Below are positions 1 through 10,304 of a DNA stretch of 64,000 nucleotides, one piece after another. The DNA comes from Hyphomonadaceae bacterium. GTDB taxonomy: Bacteria; Pseudomonadota; Alphaproteobacteria; Caulobacterales; Aquidulcibacteraceae. Positions within the stretch are counted from its first letter, which is position 1. Every line of letters begins with the position of its first letter. The notes beneath the pieces were generated by a model. It was not told the DNA's origin. It saw only the letters and a list, made by a program, of their open reading frames with translations, and did no database searches. The translations under genes and the position numbers were made by a program. The DNA lies in assembly GCA_016791425.1 (NCBI GenBank), contig JAEUMQ010000013.1, positions 1 to 64,000 on the forward strand. Direction: 5' to 3'.

Positions 1-156
1 CGCGACATGATCGATGCGGCCCACGCCATCGCCGCGCGGCTCCTCAAGCGCCTCGTGCGCGGCTTCAACGGCCATCCCCGCATCCTCGCGGGCCCGCCGG
101 CTGTTCGCACGTATCGCTGCGCGACGCCGGCGCCCTCCCCCGCCGACTCCTCCTGA
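1..156 (+). CDS. C-terminal fragment of an unidentified protein
   Basis: The frame is open from base 1 and stops with TGA at 154-156, so at most the last 51 codons are visible. The peptide is basic and amphipathic (it contains AARLLKRLVRGF) and ends in a Pro/Ala/Ser-rich tail. I do not recognise the family. It could be a chance open frame in GC-rich DNA. The regular helix-like pattern and third-position GC bias make a real gene end somewhat more likely. Nothing else that I recognise lies between its stop and the tRNA at 375. Confidence 0.4.
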   Translation, partial: RDMIDAAHAIAARLLKRLVRGFNGHPRILAGPPAVRTYRCATPAPSPADSS

Positions 157-374
157 TCAGACGCTCCCCGGACGCGACGCAGTCGCGATCCGGGGCCAAA
201 GCGCCCTTACCTCGCCCGCCACGGAAGCCCTTCCGTCGGCGCCACTGGCGCTTGCCCCGGTTCCCCGCCACGCCGGAAGCGGGGTCCAAGCGTTCCTCAT
301 TGAAGGCCGGTTCCGGCAATCTTCGCGCCGCGACGAAGGGGCCGGCGTCGCGGTTCCGGCGCGCCAGAAAGCCG

Positions 375-456
375 TGCGGACGGCGGGAGTCGAACCCGCA
401 CGCCTTGCGGCGCAGGAACCTAAATCCTGTGCGTCTGCCAGTTCCGCCACGTCCGC
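375..456 (-). tRNA. tRNA-Leu (anticodon UAG)
   Basis: The reverse strand from 456 gives acceptor arm GCGGACG, a D-arm with GGCAGACGC, an anticodon stem CAGGA/TCCTG around loop TTTAGGT (anticodon TAG), a class II variable arm, a T-arm with GGTTCGACTCC, and the closing CGTCCGC plus discriminator A. The long variable arm and A73 are typical of tRNA-Leu. CCA is not encoded. Confidence 0.95.
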
Positions 457-586
457 CTGCGCCCGCGCATAGCACAGCGCGCCAGACCCGTCCCTCCACA
501 ACTTATACGCGCAATGCGGCCCGCCCCTCTTGCTTTGGTTGCAATCAAGAGTTTCCTAACCCCTCCGCCCGCAACCGGAGGGGATC

Positions 587-946
587 ATGCTGGCAGGCCT
601 TTTTCTGATCGCGGGGCTTCTCCTCGCCGAACCCACCGTCATCGACGGCGACACCCTGCGCGACGGGGCGGAGCGCTATCGCGTGGAGAACCTCGACGCG
701 CCGGAGATCGGGCGTCGCGCCCGCTGCCCCGAGGAGCGCGCCCTTGGCGAAGCGGCGCGGCGCGCGGTCGTGCGGATGGTCGCTGGCGCCGAGCGCGTCG
801 AAGCCATCCCGACCGGACGCCGCGACCGCTATGGCCGCGTCGTCGCGCGCATCGAGCTCGACGGCCGCGATCTCGGCGAAGCGCTCATCGCCCAGCGCCT
901 GGCGCGCCCATGGCGCGGCCGCAGCTCGAACTTCTGCGAAGCGTGA
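587..946 (+). CDS. Secreted thermonuclease-family (SNase-fold) protein
   Basis: This is a 119-residue protein with a short N-terminal hydrophobic segment (residues 1-14) that probably directs export, followed by one staphylococcal-nuclease domain. The catalytic set of micrococcal nuclease can be read off: metal-binding D20, D22 and D37, then R32, E40 and R84 (in VIDGDT, YRVENLDAPE and YGR), matching SNase D19/D21/D40, R35, E43 and R87. Residues C47 and C117 could form a disulfide. The start follows a GGAGGGG ribosome-binding site. The likely role is a calcium-dependent periplasmic or secreted DNase/RNase; the substrate is inferred from the family. Confidence 0.88.
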   Translation: MLAGLFLIAGLLLAEPTVIDGDTLRDGAERYRVENLDAPEIGRRARCPEERALGEAARRAVVRMVAGAERVEAIPTGRRDRYGRVVARIELDGRDLGEALIAQRLARPWRGRSSNFCEA

Positions 947-965
947 AACACGCTCGGGGAAGACC

Positions 966-1715
966 CTAGGTCTTCGTGCCGGCCGGCCGCTCGCCTTGAG
1001 CGGTGCATTGGGCGAACTCCTCGGCCGTCCCATCACGCGCGATCAGGCTGTCCTGGGTGAACCAGACCTGGTGCACGCCGCCATCGGTCAGCGGCATGAA
1101 AACGCCGTTGCCATAACGGGTATCGACCGCCGGCGCCCATTTCTGCAGCGGCTCCGGCAGATCGAGCACATTGATGCCCTTGGTGAAGATCTGGTCCATC
1201 GCGCCCTGGGGATTTTCCGCCGCGCCCACCATCGTCGGCGCATCCTTGGCCTCAGCGAGATCATAGGCGCTGCGCGGCGCGTTGAGTTCGTCCTCGGTCG
1301 TCACATAGCGCCCGGAGATCCGGTCGAGCTCGTATTGCGCGTCGAGCCCGAGCACGTTCGCCCACGGCTGCCATTTGAGCACATAGGCTTCCAGCCGCCA
1401 TTGATCGCCGTGCACTTCGAAATTCTGCACCTTGCCCGTCTGCGGCTCGCACATAGTGACCGAGAAAAGCTGCGGCCCCGTCTGGCGCGCGCTCACCAGC
1501 GCCACCGGGCGCTCATAGGTGAGGCGGCTATAGGTTTGCACGTTGAGCCCCATGAGCCCGACGCCGAGCCCGGCGGCCGCGGCGATGCCGCCCCCGAGCA
1601 CGCTGCGCCCGCCCTTGAAGAGCTTGCCCCCAATGACGTGGCGCACCCCGTTGCCGAGCAGAAATACGCCCAAAGCCGCCACAACGCCCGGAACGACCCA
1701 CCACCAGCCAACCAT
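966..1715 (-). CDS. Membrane-anchored periplasmic protein of unknown function
   Basis: This is a 249-residue protein with two N-terminal hydrophobic segments (about residues 2-24 and 41-60) followed by a soluble domain of about 190 residues that probably lies in the periplasm. The start is the ATG before VGWWWVVPGV, preceded by GGGAGACGAG; longer readings run back into nnr. I do not recognise a catalytic motif. It lies 35 bp after the NAD(P)HX repair gene on the same strand, so the two are probably co-transcribed. Alphaproteobacterial relatives are sometimes labelled cation/multidrug efflux pump, but nothing in this sequence supports transport. Confidence 0.75.
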   Translation of the reverse strand: MVGWWWVVPGVVAALGVFLLGNGVRHVIGGKLFKGGRSVLGGGIAAAAGLGVGLMGLNVQTYSRLTYERPVALVSARQTGPQLFSVTMCEPQTGKVQNFEVHGDQWRLEAYVLKWQPWANVLGLDAQYELDRISGRYVTTEDELNAPRSAYDLAEAKDAPTMVGAAENPQGAMDQIFTKGINVLDLPEPLQKWAPAVDTRYGNGVFMPLTDGGVHQVWFTQDSLIARDGTAEEFAQCTAQGERPAGTKT

Positions 1716-1750
1716 GGCCTCGTCTCCCACTAACACCCTCGGGTGCGTTC

Positions 1751-3226
1751 TTAGCCCAAACCCTGGTCGCGCCAAAGCGCCGCGAGAAGGCCCGGGAGCG
1801 CCTCCGGTAAATCCTCGGCGATGAGCCCGGTTCCAAGATGCTCCCCGGCCCGGCCATGCAGCCATGCCCCCGCGGCGGCCGCCTCGAAGCTGGCCATGCC
1901 CTGCCCGACGAGCCCGGCGATCATGCCGGCCAGCACATCGCCCGAGCCCGCCGTCGCCAGGAACGGAACCCCCGACGTGTTCACGATCGCGCGTCCGTCG
2001 GCGCTGGCGATCACCGTGTCCGGTCCCTTGAGCAGCACGCTCGCGCCGCAAAGCGCCGCGGCCTTGCGCGCCGCATTGATCCGATCCTCGAGCTTGATGT
2101 CCGGAAACACGCGGCGGAATTCGCCAATGTGCGGCGTGATCACGTCGTCGGGACGCAGCGTCTCATAAAGCTCCTTCGGCGCCTCCGCGAACGCGGTCAG
2201 CGCATCGGCGTCGAGCACGAGCTTCGCCTCGGTCTTGGCCAGCGCCTTCACCTTCGCGCGCATCGCTTCATCGACGCCGCCGGCCGGCCCGATGACCGCG
2301 CACGTCGCGTCCTTCCCCGCCGCCGCGATCTCGTCGGCGGAGGAAGCGTTCCTGAGCATGATCGCATTGAGCTGCGCGGCGTGCTCCGCCACCGCGTCTT
2401 TTGGCGCGAGGATGGTCACCAAACCCGCGCCGATCCTGAGCGCTCCGCGCGCCGCCAAGCGCGCCGCGCCCGTCCGCGTTGCCGGTCCGCTGATCACCAG
2501 GACATGCCCGCGCGCATGCTTGTGGGCTTCCAGGTCCGGCCACGGAAAATCCCAGAGCGGCGGCCCGTTTTCCCAGAGCTTCGCGCCGGTCTCCACCAGC
2601 GCCGGCCTCGGCACGCCGATATCGGCGACCACCACTTCCCCGCAGATCGCGCGCCCCGGCAAGAGCACGTGCGCCGGCCGCTTGCGCACGAACGTCACGG
2701 TGAGCGCGGCGCGAAAGCAATGCTCGCCGAGCGGCTTGCCGAGATCGCCGTGCAGCCCGCTCGGCACATCGATCGCCACCACCCGCTGCGGCGTGAGCGC
2801 GAGCAGGTCGGCGAGCTTCGCGGCCTCCCCATCGAGCGCCCGCGACAGCCCCGCCCCGAACAGCGCATCGACATAAAGGTCCGCGTCGGCCTTCTTCGCC
2901 GACAGCCGCCTCGTCTCCCCGTTCCAGCGCGCGGCCATCTCCGCCGCCGCGCCCTTGAGCTTCAAGGGATCGTCGAGCGTCTCCACCCAGACCGGCCAGC
3001 CATTGCGCTTGAGCATGCGCGCGACGACGAAGCCGTCCCCGCCATTGTTCCCCGGCCCGCAGAGCACCGCCACGTTCTGGACAGGATAGCGCGCCAGGAT
3101 CTGCTCGCCGACGGATTCCCCGGCGTTCTCCATGAGCGTAGCGATGGGAACGTCGAGCGCCGCGGCCCGCGCGTCGATCGCCCGCATCTCGGCATTGGTG
3201 ACGATCTCGCGGCCGATCGGACTCAT
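1751..3226 (-). CDS. nnr: Bifunctional NAD(P)H-hydrate epimerase / ADP-dependent dehydratase
   Basis: This enzyme repairs hydrated (damaged) NADH and NADPH: an epimerase domain interconverts R- and S-NAD(P)HX and an ADP-dependent dehydratase restores NAD(P)H. The 491-residue protein has the N-terminal YjeF_N domain with GPGNNGGDGFVVAR (57-70) and IDVPSGLHGDLG, then a ribokinase-like C-terminal domain with DADALTAF, TPHIGEF and GSGDVLAGMI (from about 427). Length and domain order match E. coli YjeF/Nnr. I start at the ATG of MSPIGREIV rather than 23 codons upstream, because the family begins near this point. Confidence 0.95.
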   Translation of the reverse strand: MSPIGREIVTNAEMRAIDARAAALDVPIATLMENAGESVGEQILARYPVQNVAVLCGPGNNGGDGFVVARMLKRNGWPVWVETLDDPLKLKGAAAEMAARWNGETRRLSAKKADADLYVDALFGAGLSRALDGEAAKLADLLALTPQRVVAIDVPSGLHGDLGKPLGEHCFRAALTVTFVRKRPAHVLLPGRAICGEVVVADIGVPRPALVETGAKLWENGPPLWDFPWPDLEAHKHARGHVLVISGPATRTGAARLAARGALRIGAGLVTILAPKDAVAEHAAQLNAIMLRNASSADEIAAAGKDATCAVIGPAGGVDEAMRAKVKALAKTEAKLVLDADALTAFAEAPKELYETLRPDDVITPHIGEFRRVFPDIKLEDRINAARKAAALCGASVLLKGPDTVIASADGRAIVNTSGVPFLATAGSGDVLAGMIAGLVGQGMASFEAAAAGAWLHGRAGEHLGTGLIAEDLPEALPGLLAALWRDQGLG

Positions 3227-3838
<612 letters not shown>

Positions 3839-3984
3839 CCCAGCTTGGACGGGGCGTCGCGGGGCGCGCAATTCGCGCTTCGTTCATCTATTGATCGCGC
3901 CCGACTCTCGCGCAATGTCCACCGCGCAAAACAAAGGGTCGGGCCTCCATTTTGGGCCACTCACACGTGGGAAGGGAAGCGAGC

Positions 3985-5388
3985 ATGTCTGAAGCCGTCA
4001 TGAAGTTGATCAAGGAGCACGAGGTCCAGTTCGTGGATCTGCGCTTCAACGATCTGCGCGGAAAGATGCAGCACGTGACGTTCGACGTCTCGATGGTCGA
4101 CGCCGATCTCTTCACGCAGGGCACGATGTTCGACGGCTCCTCGATCGCCGGCTGGAAGGCGATCAACGAGTCCGACATGGTCATGATGCCCGACCCCGCC
4201 GGCGCCCACATCGACCCGTTCTTCCAGCAGACGACGCTGGCGCTCTTCTGCGACATCCTGGAGCCCGGCACGCTGCAGCCCTACACGCGCTGCCCGCGCG
4301 GCATCGCCAAGCGCGCAGAGACGTTCGTGAAATCCTCCGGCGTGGGCGACACCGCCTATTTCGGCCCGGAAGCGGAATTCTTCGTGTTCGACGACGTCCG
4401 CTGGAACGTCGAGCCGAACAAGGCCGGCTACGAGTTCGACTCCACCGAGCTGCCGATGAACACCGGCCGCGCCTACGAGAACGGCAACATGGGCCATCGC
4501 CCGGGCCCCAAGGGCGGCTATTTCCCGCTGCCGCCGATCGACAGCCTGCAGGACATGCGCGGCGAGATGCTCTCCGTCATGAAGGAGATCGGCCTCGTCG
4601 TTGAGAAGCACCACCACGAAGTGGCGCCCGCGCAGCACGAGCTCGGCCTCAAGTTCTCCACGCTCACCGCGATGGGCGATGCGATGAACCTCTACAAGTA
4701 CGTCATTCAGCAGGTCGCCGCGTCCTACGGCAAGACCGCCACGTTCATGCCGAAGCCCTATTACAAGGACAACGGCTCGGGCATGCACGTGCACCAGTCG
4801 ATCTGGAAGGGCGGTCAGAACACCTTCGCCGGCGATCGCTACGCCGATCTCTCCGAGACCTGCCTCTATTATATCGGCGGCATCATCAAGCACGCGCGCG
4901 CGATCAACGCGTTCACGAACTCGACGACGAACTCGTACAAGCGCCTGGTGCCCGGCTACGAAGCCCCGGTGCTGCTCGCCTATTCCGCGCGCAACCGCTC
5001 CGCTTCGTGCCGCATCCCGCACGGCGTCGGGGCCAAGGCCAAGCGCGTCGAGGTCCGCTTCCCGGATCCGGCGGGCAACATGTACCTCTCCTATTCGGCG
5101 ATGCTGATGGCCGGCCTCGACGGCATCGAGCGCAAGCTCCATCCCGGCGAGCCGCTCGACAAGAACCTCTACGATCTGCCGCCGGAAGAGCTGAAGGACG
5201 TGCCGACCGTCTGCTCGAGCCTGCGTCAGGCGCTCGACAATCTGAACGTCGATCGCGAGTTCCTGAAGAAGGGCAATGTCTTCAGCGATGACGTGATCGA
5301 CGCCTATATCGACTTGAAGAAGGAAGAGCTCGACCGCTTCGAGACCTTCCCGCACCCGGTCGAGTTCGACATGTATTACAAGTGCTGA
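3985..5388 (+). CDS. glnA: Type I glutamine synthetase
   Basis: This dodecameric enzyme makes glutamine from glutamate, ammonia and ATP. The 467-residue protein has the family signatures [29 protein letters not shown] and a C-terminal NLYDLPPEE with the adenylylation tyrosine at about Y396 (E. coli Tyr397), so it is the GSI-beta class regulated by GlnE and PII. I start at the ATG of MSEAVMKLI, preceded by AAGGGAAGCGAG; an in-frame ATG 11 codons earlier lacks a good ribosome-binding site. It is probably co-transcribed with glnB and ends just before a strong terminator. Confidence 0.98.
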   Translation: MSEAVMKLIKEHEVQFVDLRFNDLRGKMQHVTFDVSMVDADLFTQGTMFDGSSIAGWKAINESDMVMMPDPAGAHIDPFFQQTTLALFCDILEPGTLQPYTRCPRGIAKRAETFVKSSGVGDTAYFGPEAEFFVFDDVRWNVEPNKAGYEFDSTELPMNTGRAYENGNMGHRPGPKGGYFPLPPIDSLQDMRGEMLSVMKEIGLVVEKHHHEVAPAQHELGLKFSTLTAMGDAMNLYKYVIQQVAASYGKTATFMPKPYYKDNGSGMHVHQSIWKGGQNTFAGDRYADLSETCLYYIGGIIKHARAINAFTNSTTNSYKRLVPGYEAPVLLAYSARNRSASCRIPHGVGAKAKRVEVRFPDPAGNMYLSYSAMLMAGLDGIERKLHPGEPLDKNLYDLPPEELKDVPTVCSSLRQALDNLNVDREFLKKGNVFSDDVIDAYIDLKKEELDRFETFPHPVEFDMYYKC

Positions 5389-5412
5389 CGCCAGCGTCGG
5401 CGGCATGAATCG

Positions 5413-5446
5413 ACGGGCGGCGGAGCGATCCGCCGCCCGTTTTTCT
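5413..5446 (+). terminator. Rho-independent terminator after glnA
   Basis: A perfect 12-bp stem (ACGGGCGGCGGA / TCCGCCGCCCGT) with a GCGA loop is followed directly by TTTTTC. It lies 25 bp after the glnA stop. The minus-strand gene at 5465 converges on it, but the opposite strand lacks a T-run. Confidence 0.93.
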
Positions 5447-5464
5447 TCATGCGGCGTGCAGCGT

Positions 5465-5971
5465 TCAGAACTTGCGCACGATCGATGCGCCGACCGTATC
5501 GATCTCGCGGTCGCCGTCATGGCGCGTCCAATCGGCGCGGAGGCCCACCCGCTCGTTCAGGTTTACCTGCGCGCCTGCGCCATACCCGAGCGCATCGTCC
5601 CGATAGGTCTGGCCCGCATGCGCGCCGCGACCGAACTCGTTGACCCGCGAAACCCCCGCGCGGGCGAACACGTCGAAATTTCGGTTCACCGGCGCGCGCG
5701 CGACGCCATAGACGCCGTACTGGCCGTCGAGCTTGCCGGAATCATCGTTGCCGAGGCCGGTCGCGGCCTCCGCCTCGATGCCGATCATCGGCGTCGCCTG
5801 CACGCCGATCCGGCCTTGCACGCCTGTCATGTCGGCGCCGGTCGCGTCGTCGCGCGTATGGGATGCGCCGAGGCCGACATAAGCCTGCCCCGCGCTTTGT
5901 CCGAAAGCCGCGCCCGGCGCGAGAAACGCCAACGCGGCGGCTGCGCCGGCGAGAATGGTTAACTTCGTCAT
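5465..5971 (-). CDS. Small outer-membrane beta-barrel protein
   Basis: The 168-residue product has a classical signal peptide (about residues 1-25, ending LAPGAAFGQS) and alternating-hydrophobicity strands. It ends in the aromatic residue F of SIVRKF, as BAM-assembled barrels do. It resembles eight-stranded OmpA/OprF-like porin-family barrels. The start chosen is the ATG of MTKLTILAG behind GGAGATC; the upstream in-frame extension is not signal-like. It is monocistronic and converges with glnA. Specific cargo or function is unknown. Confidence 0.8.
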   Translation of the reverse strand: MTKLTILAGAAAALAFLAPGAAFGQSAGQAYVGLGASHTRDDATGADMTGVQGRIGVQATPMIGIEAEAATGLGNDDSGKLDGQYGVYGVARAPVNRNFDVFARAGVSRVNEFGRGAHAGQTYRDDALGYGAGAQVNLNERVGLRADWTRHDGDREIDTVGASIVRKF

Positions 5972-6188
5972 TAAGGATCTCCGTCTCGCCCCCGCTGGTG
6001 GAAACGAAGCGTTAGAGGAGATGGACGCGCGCCCGAACTTACCATGGCGCCATGAGCTGCACCCATGCGCGCGCTTGTGGCCCATGCGTCACGCAATGTG
6101 GCCGGATCGCCCCAAGCCTTTCACAAACCTCATGAAAACATGCACAAAGCCAACGCGATCTTAAGCAGGCTCTGGTAGGCCAGCGCCC

Positions 6189-6791
6189 ATGCGCGTCCTC
6201 TTTCTCGCATCCCTCGCCATGCTGCTCGCCGGCTGCGCCTCCAACGCGCGCCCGCAGGCGCCGGCCAACGCGTGCGCGATCTTCGAGCAGCACAAGAGCT
6301 GGTGGCGCGCCGCCAAGCGCGCCGAACGCCACTGGGGAGCGCCCCCCGCGCTGCAGCTCGCGATCATCCGCCAGGAGAGCGGCTTCGATCACGATGCGCG
6401 TCCCGCCCGCGGCAAGTTCCTGTTCGTCTTTCCCGGCGCCCGTCCCTCCTCCGCGCACGGCTACGCCCAGGCGCTGACGCCCACATGGCGCGAGTACGAA
6501 GCCGCACGCGGCGATCCCGGCCTCGACCGCGACGAATTCGCCGACGCCACCGATTTCGTCGCCTGGTATGTCGGCGCATCGCATCGTCAGCTTGGGCTGT
6601 CGTACGATAACGCACGCGGCCACTATCTCGCCTACCACGAAGGACGCGGCGGCTATTCGCGCGGCACCTATCGCGGCAAGCGCACGCTCATGGCTTCCGC
6701 GGCGCGCGTGCAATCCTATCGCGACACGTATCAGCGCCAGCTTGACGGCTGCGCGCGCCGGCTCGACGGCTCCTGGCTGCCGTTCCTCTAG
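6189..6791 (+). CDS. Lipoprotein with lytic transglycosylase (SLT-like) domain
   Basis: The 200-residue protein begins with a lipoprotein signal (lipobox LLAGC, C16), so it should be anchored to a membrane facing the periplasm. The domain carries AIIRQESGF with the likely catalytic Glu63, and then AHGYAQALTPTW and YHEGRGGYSRGTY, typical of soluble-lytic-transglycosylase folds that cleave peptidoglycan glycan strands to anhydro-muropeptides. The stop overlaps the edge of the palindrome at 6791. Enzyme activity is inferred from fold motifs. Confidence 0.85.
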   Translation: MRVLFLASLAMLLAGCASNARPQAPANACAIFEQHKSWWRAAKRAERHWGAPPALQLAIIRQESGFDHDARPARGKFLFVFPGARPSSAHGYAQALTPTWREYEAARGDPGLDRDEFADATDFVAWYVGASHRQLGLSYDNARGHYLAYHEGRGGYSRGTYRGKRTLMASAARVQSYRDTYQRQLDGCARRLDGSWLPFL

Positions 6792-6838
6792 AGCGTGATC
6801 GGAAAGGTGGCGGCCGGTTTTCCGTGAATCACGCTCTA
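6791..6838. repeat. Palindrome between convergent genes
   Basis: Inverted repeat AGAGCGTGAT (6791-6800) / ATCACGCTCT (6829-6838) with an inner CGGAAA/TTTCCG pair. It sits between the convergent transglycosylase gene and dnaE. There is no T-run on either strand, so it is either a factor-dependent terminator or a dispersed REP-like element. A related AGAGCGATTTCCGCTC motif occurs near 38631. Confidence 0.6.
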
Positions 6839-6851
6839 CAACAATAAGTGG

Positions 6852-9800
6852 CTAGATGACGCGTTCGACGCCGCGCGCGGCCTTGAGCGCGGCGCGTGCA
6901 GCCGCGCCGGCCGGATAGACGCCGGGCGGCGCGACCTCGATCTCCCGGCCGTCACTGAGCCGCAGCACGATCGTCACCGCTCGCTCTTCGCCCGGGGCGC
7001 CCGGCGCGAGCGCCTTCAGCGTCTGCGACAGGAGATCGAGCGGCGCGCCCTCCTTCACCACGATGCGCAATTCGCCGCCGCTGCGCGCTTCGGCGGCTTC
7101 CACCGGCTCGAAGGAATCCACCGCGAGCTTGAGGTCCCCGTCCCTCCAGCGCACCCGCGCGCGAAAGACGAAGCCCTTGCCCACTTCCATGCGCTCGCGC
7201 GCTGCGGCGAAATGCTCCGGCATGATGATCGCCTCGTATTCGCCGGTCGGGTCCGAAAGCGTCACCCAGGCGAGCGTGCCGCCTGATTGCGCGGGTTTGG
7301 CCTGGATGCGCCGCACGACAGCCGCCATCGCGAACGTCCTGGGCTCGCGCTCGCCCTCTTCGAGCAGTTCCGCCACGCTCATATAGGCGTCGTTGCCGGC
7401 ATAGAATTCCGACAGCGGATGCCCCGAAAGATAGAAGCCGACGCTCTCGCGCTCGAAATCGAGCCGGTCCTGCGCCGACCACGACGCCGCCTTCGGCAAG
7501 AGCGGCTTCACGTTCGGCTCTTCTGCGCCGAAGAGCGAGGCCTGCGAGCTTTCCCGCTCCTCGGCGGCGCGCTGCGCGATGAGCGAGAGCATTTCGGCAG
7601 CCGCAAGCGCGCGCGCGCGATCGGGCTCGACACTGTCGAACGCGCCGGCCTTGGCGAGGGATTCCAGCTGCCGGCGATTGACCGACTTGGGGTCGAGCCG
7701 CTCGGCGAACTCCACGAGGTTCTTGAACCGCCCGCGCCGCTCGCGTTCGGCGACCACGCTTTCCATCGCCGCCAGACCCACATTGCGCACCGCCCCGAGC
7801 GCATAGCGCACGGCGTATTCATCGTCCGCGGTCTTCTCCACCGTGAAATCGGGACCCGAGGCGTTGATGTCCGGCGGCAGCACGGTCACGCCCGTGCGCC
7901 GCGCGTCCTGATGGAAGGCCGCCAGCTTTTCGCTGTTGGAGAGATCGAGGCTCATCGACGCGGCCAGGAACTCGACCGGATAATGCGCCTTGAGATACGC
8001 CGTCTGGTACGCGACGACGGCATAGGCGGCCGCGTGGCTCTTGTTGAAGCCGTAGCCGGCGAATTCCTCGACGAGGTCGAAGATATACGAGGCCGTGTCT
8101 TCGCTGACGCCGTTCTTCGCCGCGCCTTCGAGGAAACGCGTCTTCTGCTTGCGCATTTCCGCCGGCAGCTTCTTGCCCATCGCCCGCCTGAGCAGGTCCG
8201 CTTCCCCGAGCGAATAGCCCGAGAGCACCTGGGCGATCTGCATCACCTGTTCCTGATAGATGATGACCCCGTAGGTCTCCTTCAGGATCGGCTCGATCAG
8301 CGGATGGTGATAGTTCGGCTGCTCGGTCCCGTGCTTCACGTTGGCGTAATTGTCGATGTTCTTCATCGGCCCGGGCCGATAGAGCGAGATGAGCGCTATG
8401 ATGTCGTCGAGCTTGGTCGGCTTCACCTTGCGCAGCGTATCGCGCATGCCCTGGCCTTCGAGCTGGAACACCCCGAAAGTCAGGCCCGATTGCAGGAGCT
8501 CGTAGCTCTTCGGATCGTCAAACCCGACCTTGGCGAGATCGAGCTCGATGCCGCGCAGCTTGAGGTACTTGATCGCCCGGTCGATGACGGTGAGCGTCTT
8601 CAAACCGAGGAAGTCGAATTTGACGAGGCCGGCCGCCTCCACCCATTTCATGTTGAACTGGGTGGCCGGCAGATCCGAGCGCGGATCGCGATAGAGCGCC
8701 ACCAGCTCCGTGAGCGGACGATCCCCGATCACGACGCCGGCCGCGTGCGTGGAGGCGTTGCGGTAAAGGCCCTCCAGCTCGAGCGCGGTCTTGAGGAGAT
8801 CTTTGATCTCCGGCTCCTTCTCCGCCATCTCGTTGATGCGCGGCTCCATCTCCCTTGCTTTCGCAAGGTCGATGGGATTGGCCGGATTGGCCGGAATGAG
8901 TTTGGCGAGCCGGTCCACCTGTCCGAACGGCAGCTGCATCACCCGCCCGACATCGCGCACCACGGCCCGAGCCTGCAGCGTGCCGAACGTGATGATCTGC
9001 GCGACCCGGTCCGCGCCGTAGCGCTCCTTGACGTACTCGATGACTTCCCCGCGCCGCTCCTGGCAGAAATCGATGTCGAAGTCGGGCATCGACACGCGCT
9101 CTGGATTTAGGAAGCGCTCGAAGAGGAGCCCGAAGCGCAGCGGATCAAGATCGGTGATGGTGAGCGCGTAGGCGACGAGCGAGCCCGCGCCCGATCCGCG
9201 CCCAGGCCCGACCGGAATGCCCTCCTTCTTCGCCCATTTGATGAAGTCGGCCACGATGAGGAAATAGCCGGGAAACTTCATCTGCGTGATGACGCCGACT
9301 TCGAACTTGAGGCGTTCCCAATAGACGCTCTCTTCCGCCGCGAGCCCCTCCGGCCCCAGCGCCTTGAGGCGCTCCTTGAGCCCCGCTTCGGCCTGCGCCT
9401 TCAGCTCCGCTGCTTCGTCGCGCTTGCCGCGCGTGAATTGCGGCAGGATCGGCTTGCGGCCCGTGACGCGGAACGCGCAGCGCCGCGCGATCTCCATCGT
9501 GCTCCCGATCGACTCGGGCAGATCATCGAACAGCGCGGCCATCTCCGCGGCGGTCTTGAAATAATGCTCGCTGCTGACCTTCGGGCGCTCGTCCTCGCCG
9601 AGATAGGAGCTCGCAGCGATACACATGAGCGCATCGTGCGCGCCGTGATCGCTCTTCTTCTTGAAGCGGATGTCGTTGGCCGCCACGAGCGGCAGCCCCA
9701 GCGAATAGGCGATGTCGATGAGGCCTTCTTCCGCTTCGTGCTCGGCCTGCTCGCCATGGCGTCCAAGCTCGACATAAAGCCGGTTCGGGAACGCGCCCGC

Positions 9801-10256
9801 CAACATCTCCGCGATCTCTCGCGCGCGCTCCGGACGCCGCGCGTCGAGCGCCGCGTTGACGAGACCGGCCGCGCCGCCCGTCAGGGCGATGAGCCCCTCG
9901 CAATCTTCAAGCACGCGCCCAAGCGGCACGTGCGGCGTCGCCTGCGCGCTGACATCAAGGTGCGCGGCCGACGCGAGCTTCAGCAGCCGTCCATAGCCCT
10001 CCGCGTTCTGCGCCAGAAGCGCGACGACGCCTTCCAGATCCTCGGTCTTGACCGTGAGCGCGCACCCGATGATCGGCTGCACGCCGGCCTCGGCGGCTGC
10101 CTCGGAAAATTCGAGCGCCCCGTAGAGATTGTTCGAATCGGTGAGCCCCAGCGCTGGCATCCCCTGCGCCGCCGCCAGCTTGGCCAGCTGCTTGGCGTGC
10201 AACATGGATTCCAGCAGCGAATAGGCCGACCGCGCACGAAGATGGATGAAACTCAT
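6852..10256 (-). CDS. dnaE: DNA polymerase III alpha subunit
   Basis: This is the replicative C-family polymerase, 1134 residues, close to E. coli DnaE. Visible parts in order: PHP domain (FIHLRARSAYSLLES onward), palm catalytic motif MPDFDIDF (390-397, Asp392/394), the third-aspartate motif GLVKFDFLGL near 545, the helix-hairpin-helix region, and a C-terminal OB-fold (AWVTLSDPTGEYEAIIMPEHF region). I start at MSFIHLRAR; the ten-codon upstream extension lacks conservation. In the PHP segment the motif read as HSxYS in E. coli is RSAYS here, so one metal-ligand-like histidine is absent. The gene is last in the long minus-strand series. Confidence 0.97.
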   Translation of the reverse strand: MSFIHLRARSAYSLLESMLHAKQLAKLAAAQGMPALGLTDSNNLYGALEFSEAAAEAGVQPIIGCALTVKTEDLEGVVALLAQNAEGYGRLLKLASAAHLDVSAQATPHVPLGRVLEDCEGLIALTGGAAGLVNAALDARRPERAREIAEMLAGAFPNRLYVELGRHGEQAEHEAEEGLIDIAYSLGLPLVAANDIRFKKKSDHGAHDALMCIAASSYLGEDERPKVSSEHYFKTAAEMAALFDDLPESIGSTMEIARRCAFRVTGRKPILPQFTRGKRDEAAELKAQAEAGLKERLKALGPEGLAAEESVYWERLKFEVGVITQMKFPGYFLIVADFIKWAKKEGIPVGPGRGSGAGSLVAYALTITDLDPLRFGLLFERFLNPERVSMPDFDIDFCQERRGEVIEYVKERYGADRVAQIITFGTLQARAVVRDVGRVMQLPFGQVDRLAKLIPANPANPIDLAKAREMEPRINEMAEKEPEIKDLLKTALELEGLYRNASTHAAGVVIGDRPLTELVALYRDPRSDLPATQFNMKWVEAAGLVKFDFLGLKTLTVIDRAIKYLKLRGIELDLAKVGFDDPKSYELLQSGLTFGVFQLEGQGMRDTLRKVKPTKLDDIIALISLYRPGPMKNIDNYANVKHGTEQPNYHHPLIEPILKETYGVIIYQEQVMQIAQVLSGYSLGEADLLRRAMGKKLPAEMRKQKTRFLEGAAKNGVSEDTASYIFDLVEEFAGYGFNKSHAAAYAVVAYQTAYLKAHYPVEFLAASMSLDLSNSEKLAAFHQDARRTGVTVLPPDINASGPDFTVEKTADDEYAVRYALGAVRNVGLAAMESVVAERERRGRFKNLVEFAERLDPKSVNRRQLESLAKAGAFDSVEPDRARALAAAEMLSLIAQRAAEERESSQASLFGAEEPNVKPLLPKAASWSAQDRLDFERESVGFYLSGHPLSEFYAGNDAYMSVAELLEEGEREPRTFAMAAVVRRIQAKPAQSGGTLAWVTLSDPTGEYEAIIMPEHFAAARERMEVGKGFVFRARVRWRDGDLKLAVDSFEPVEAAEARSGGELRIVVKEGAPLDLLSQTLKALAPGAPGEERAVTIVLRLSDGREIEVAPPGVYPAGAAARAALKAARGVERVI

Positions 10257-10304
10257 GGGCCGAGGAAACCGCGATTCTGCTTCCAACAGGTAATGCGCGA
10301 TGGA

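Noticed and set aside
3961-5520. Minus-strand open frame of 519 codons opposite glnA
   Set aside because: It overlaps the whole of glnA and continues into the terminator region; no recognisable protein motifs.
7287-9110. Long plus-strand open frame (607 codons)
   Set aside because: It lies entirely antisense to dnaE, whose motifs are unambiguous. Long antisense frames are expected in GC-rich coding DNA.
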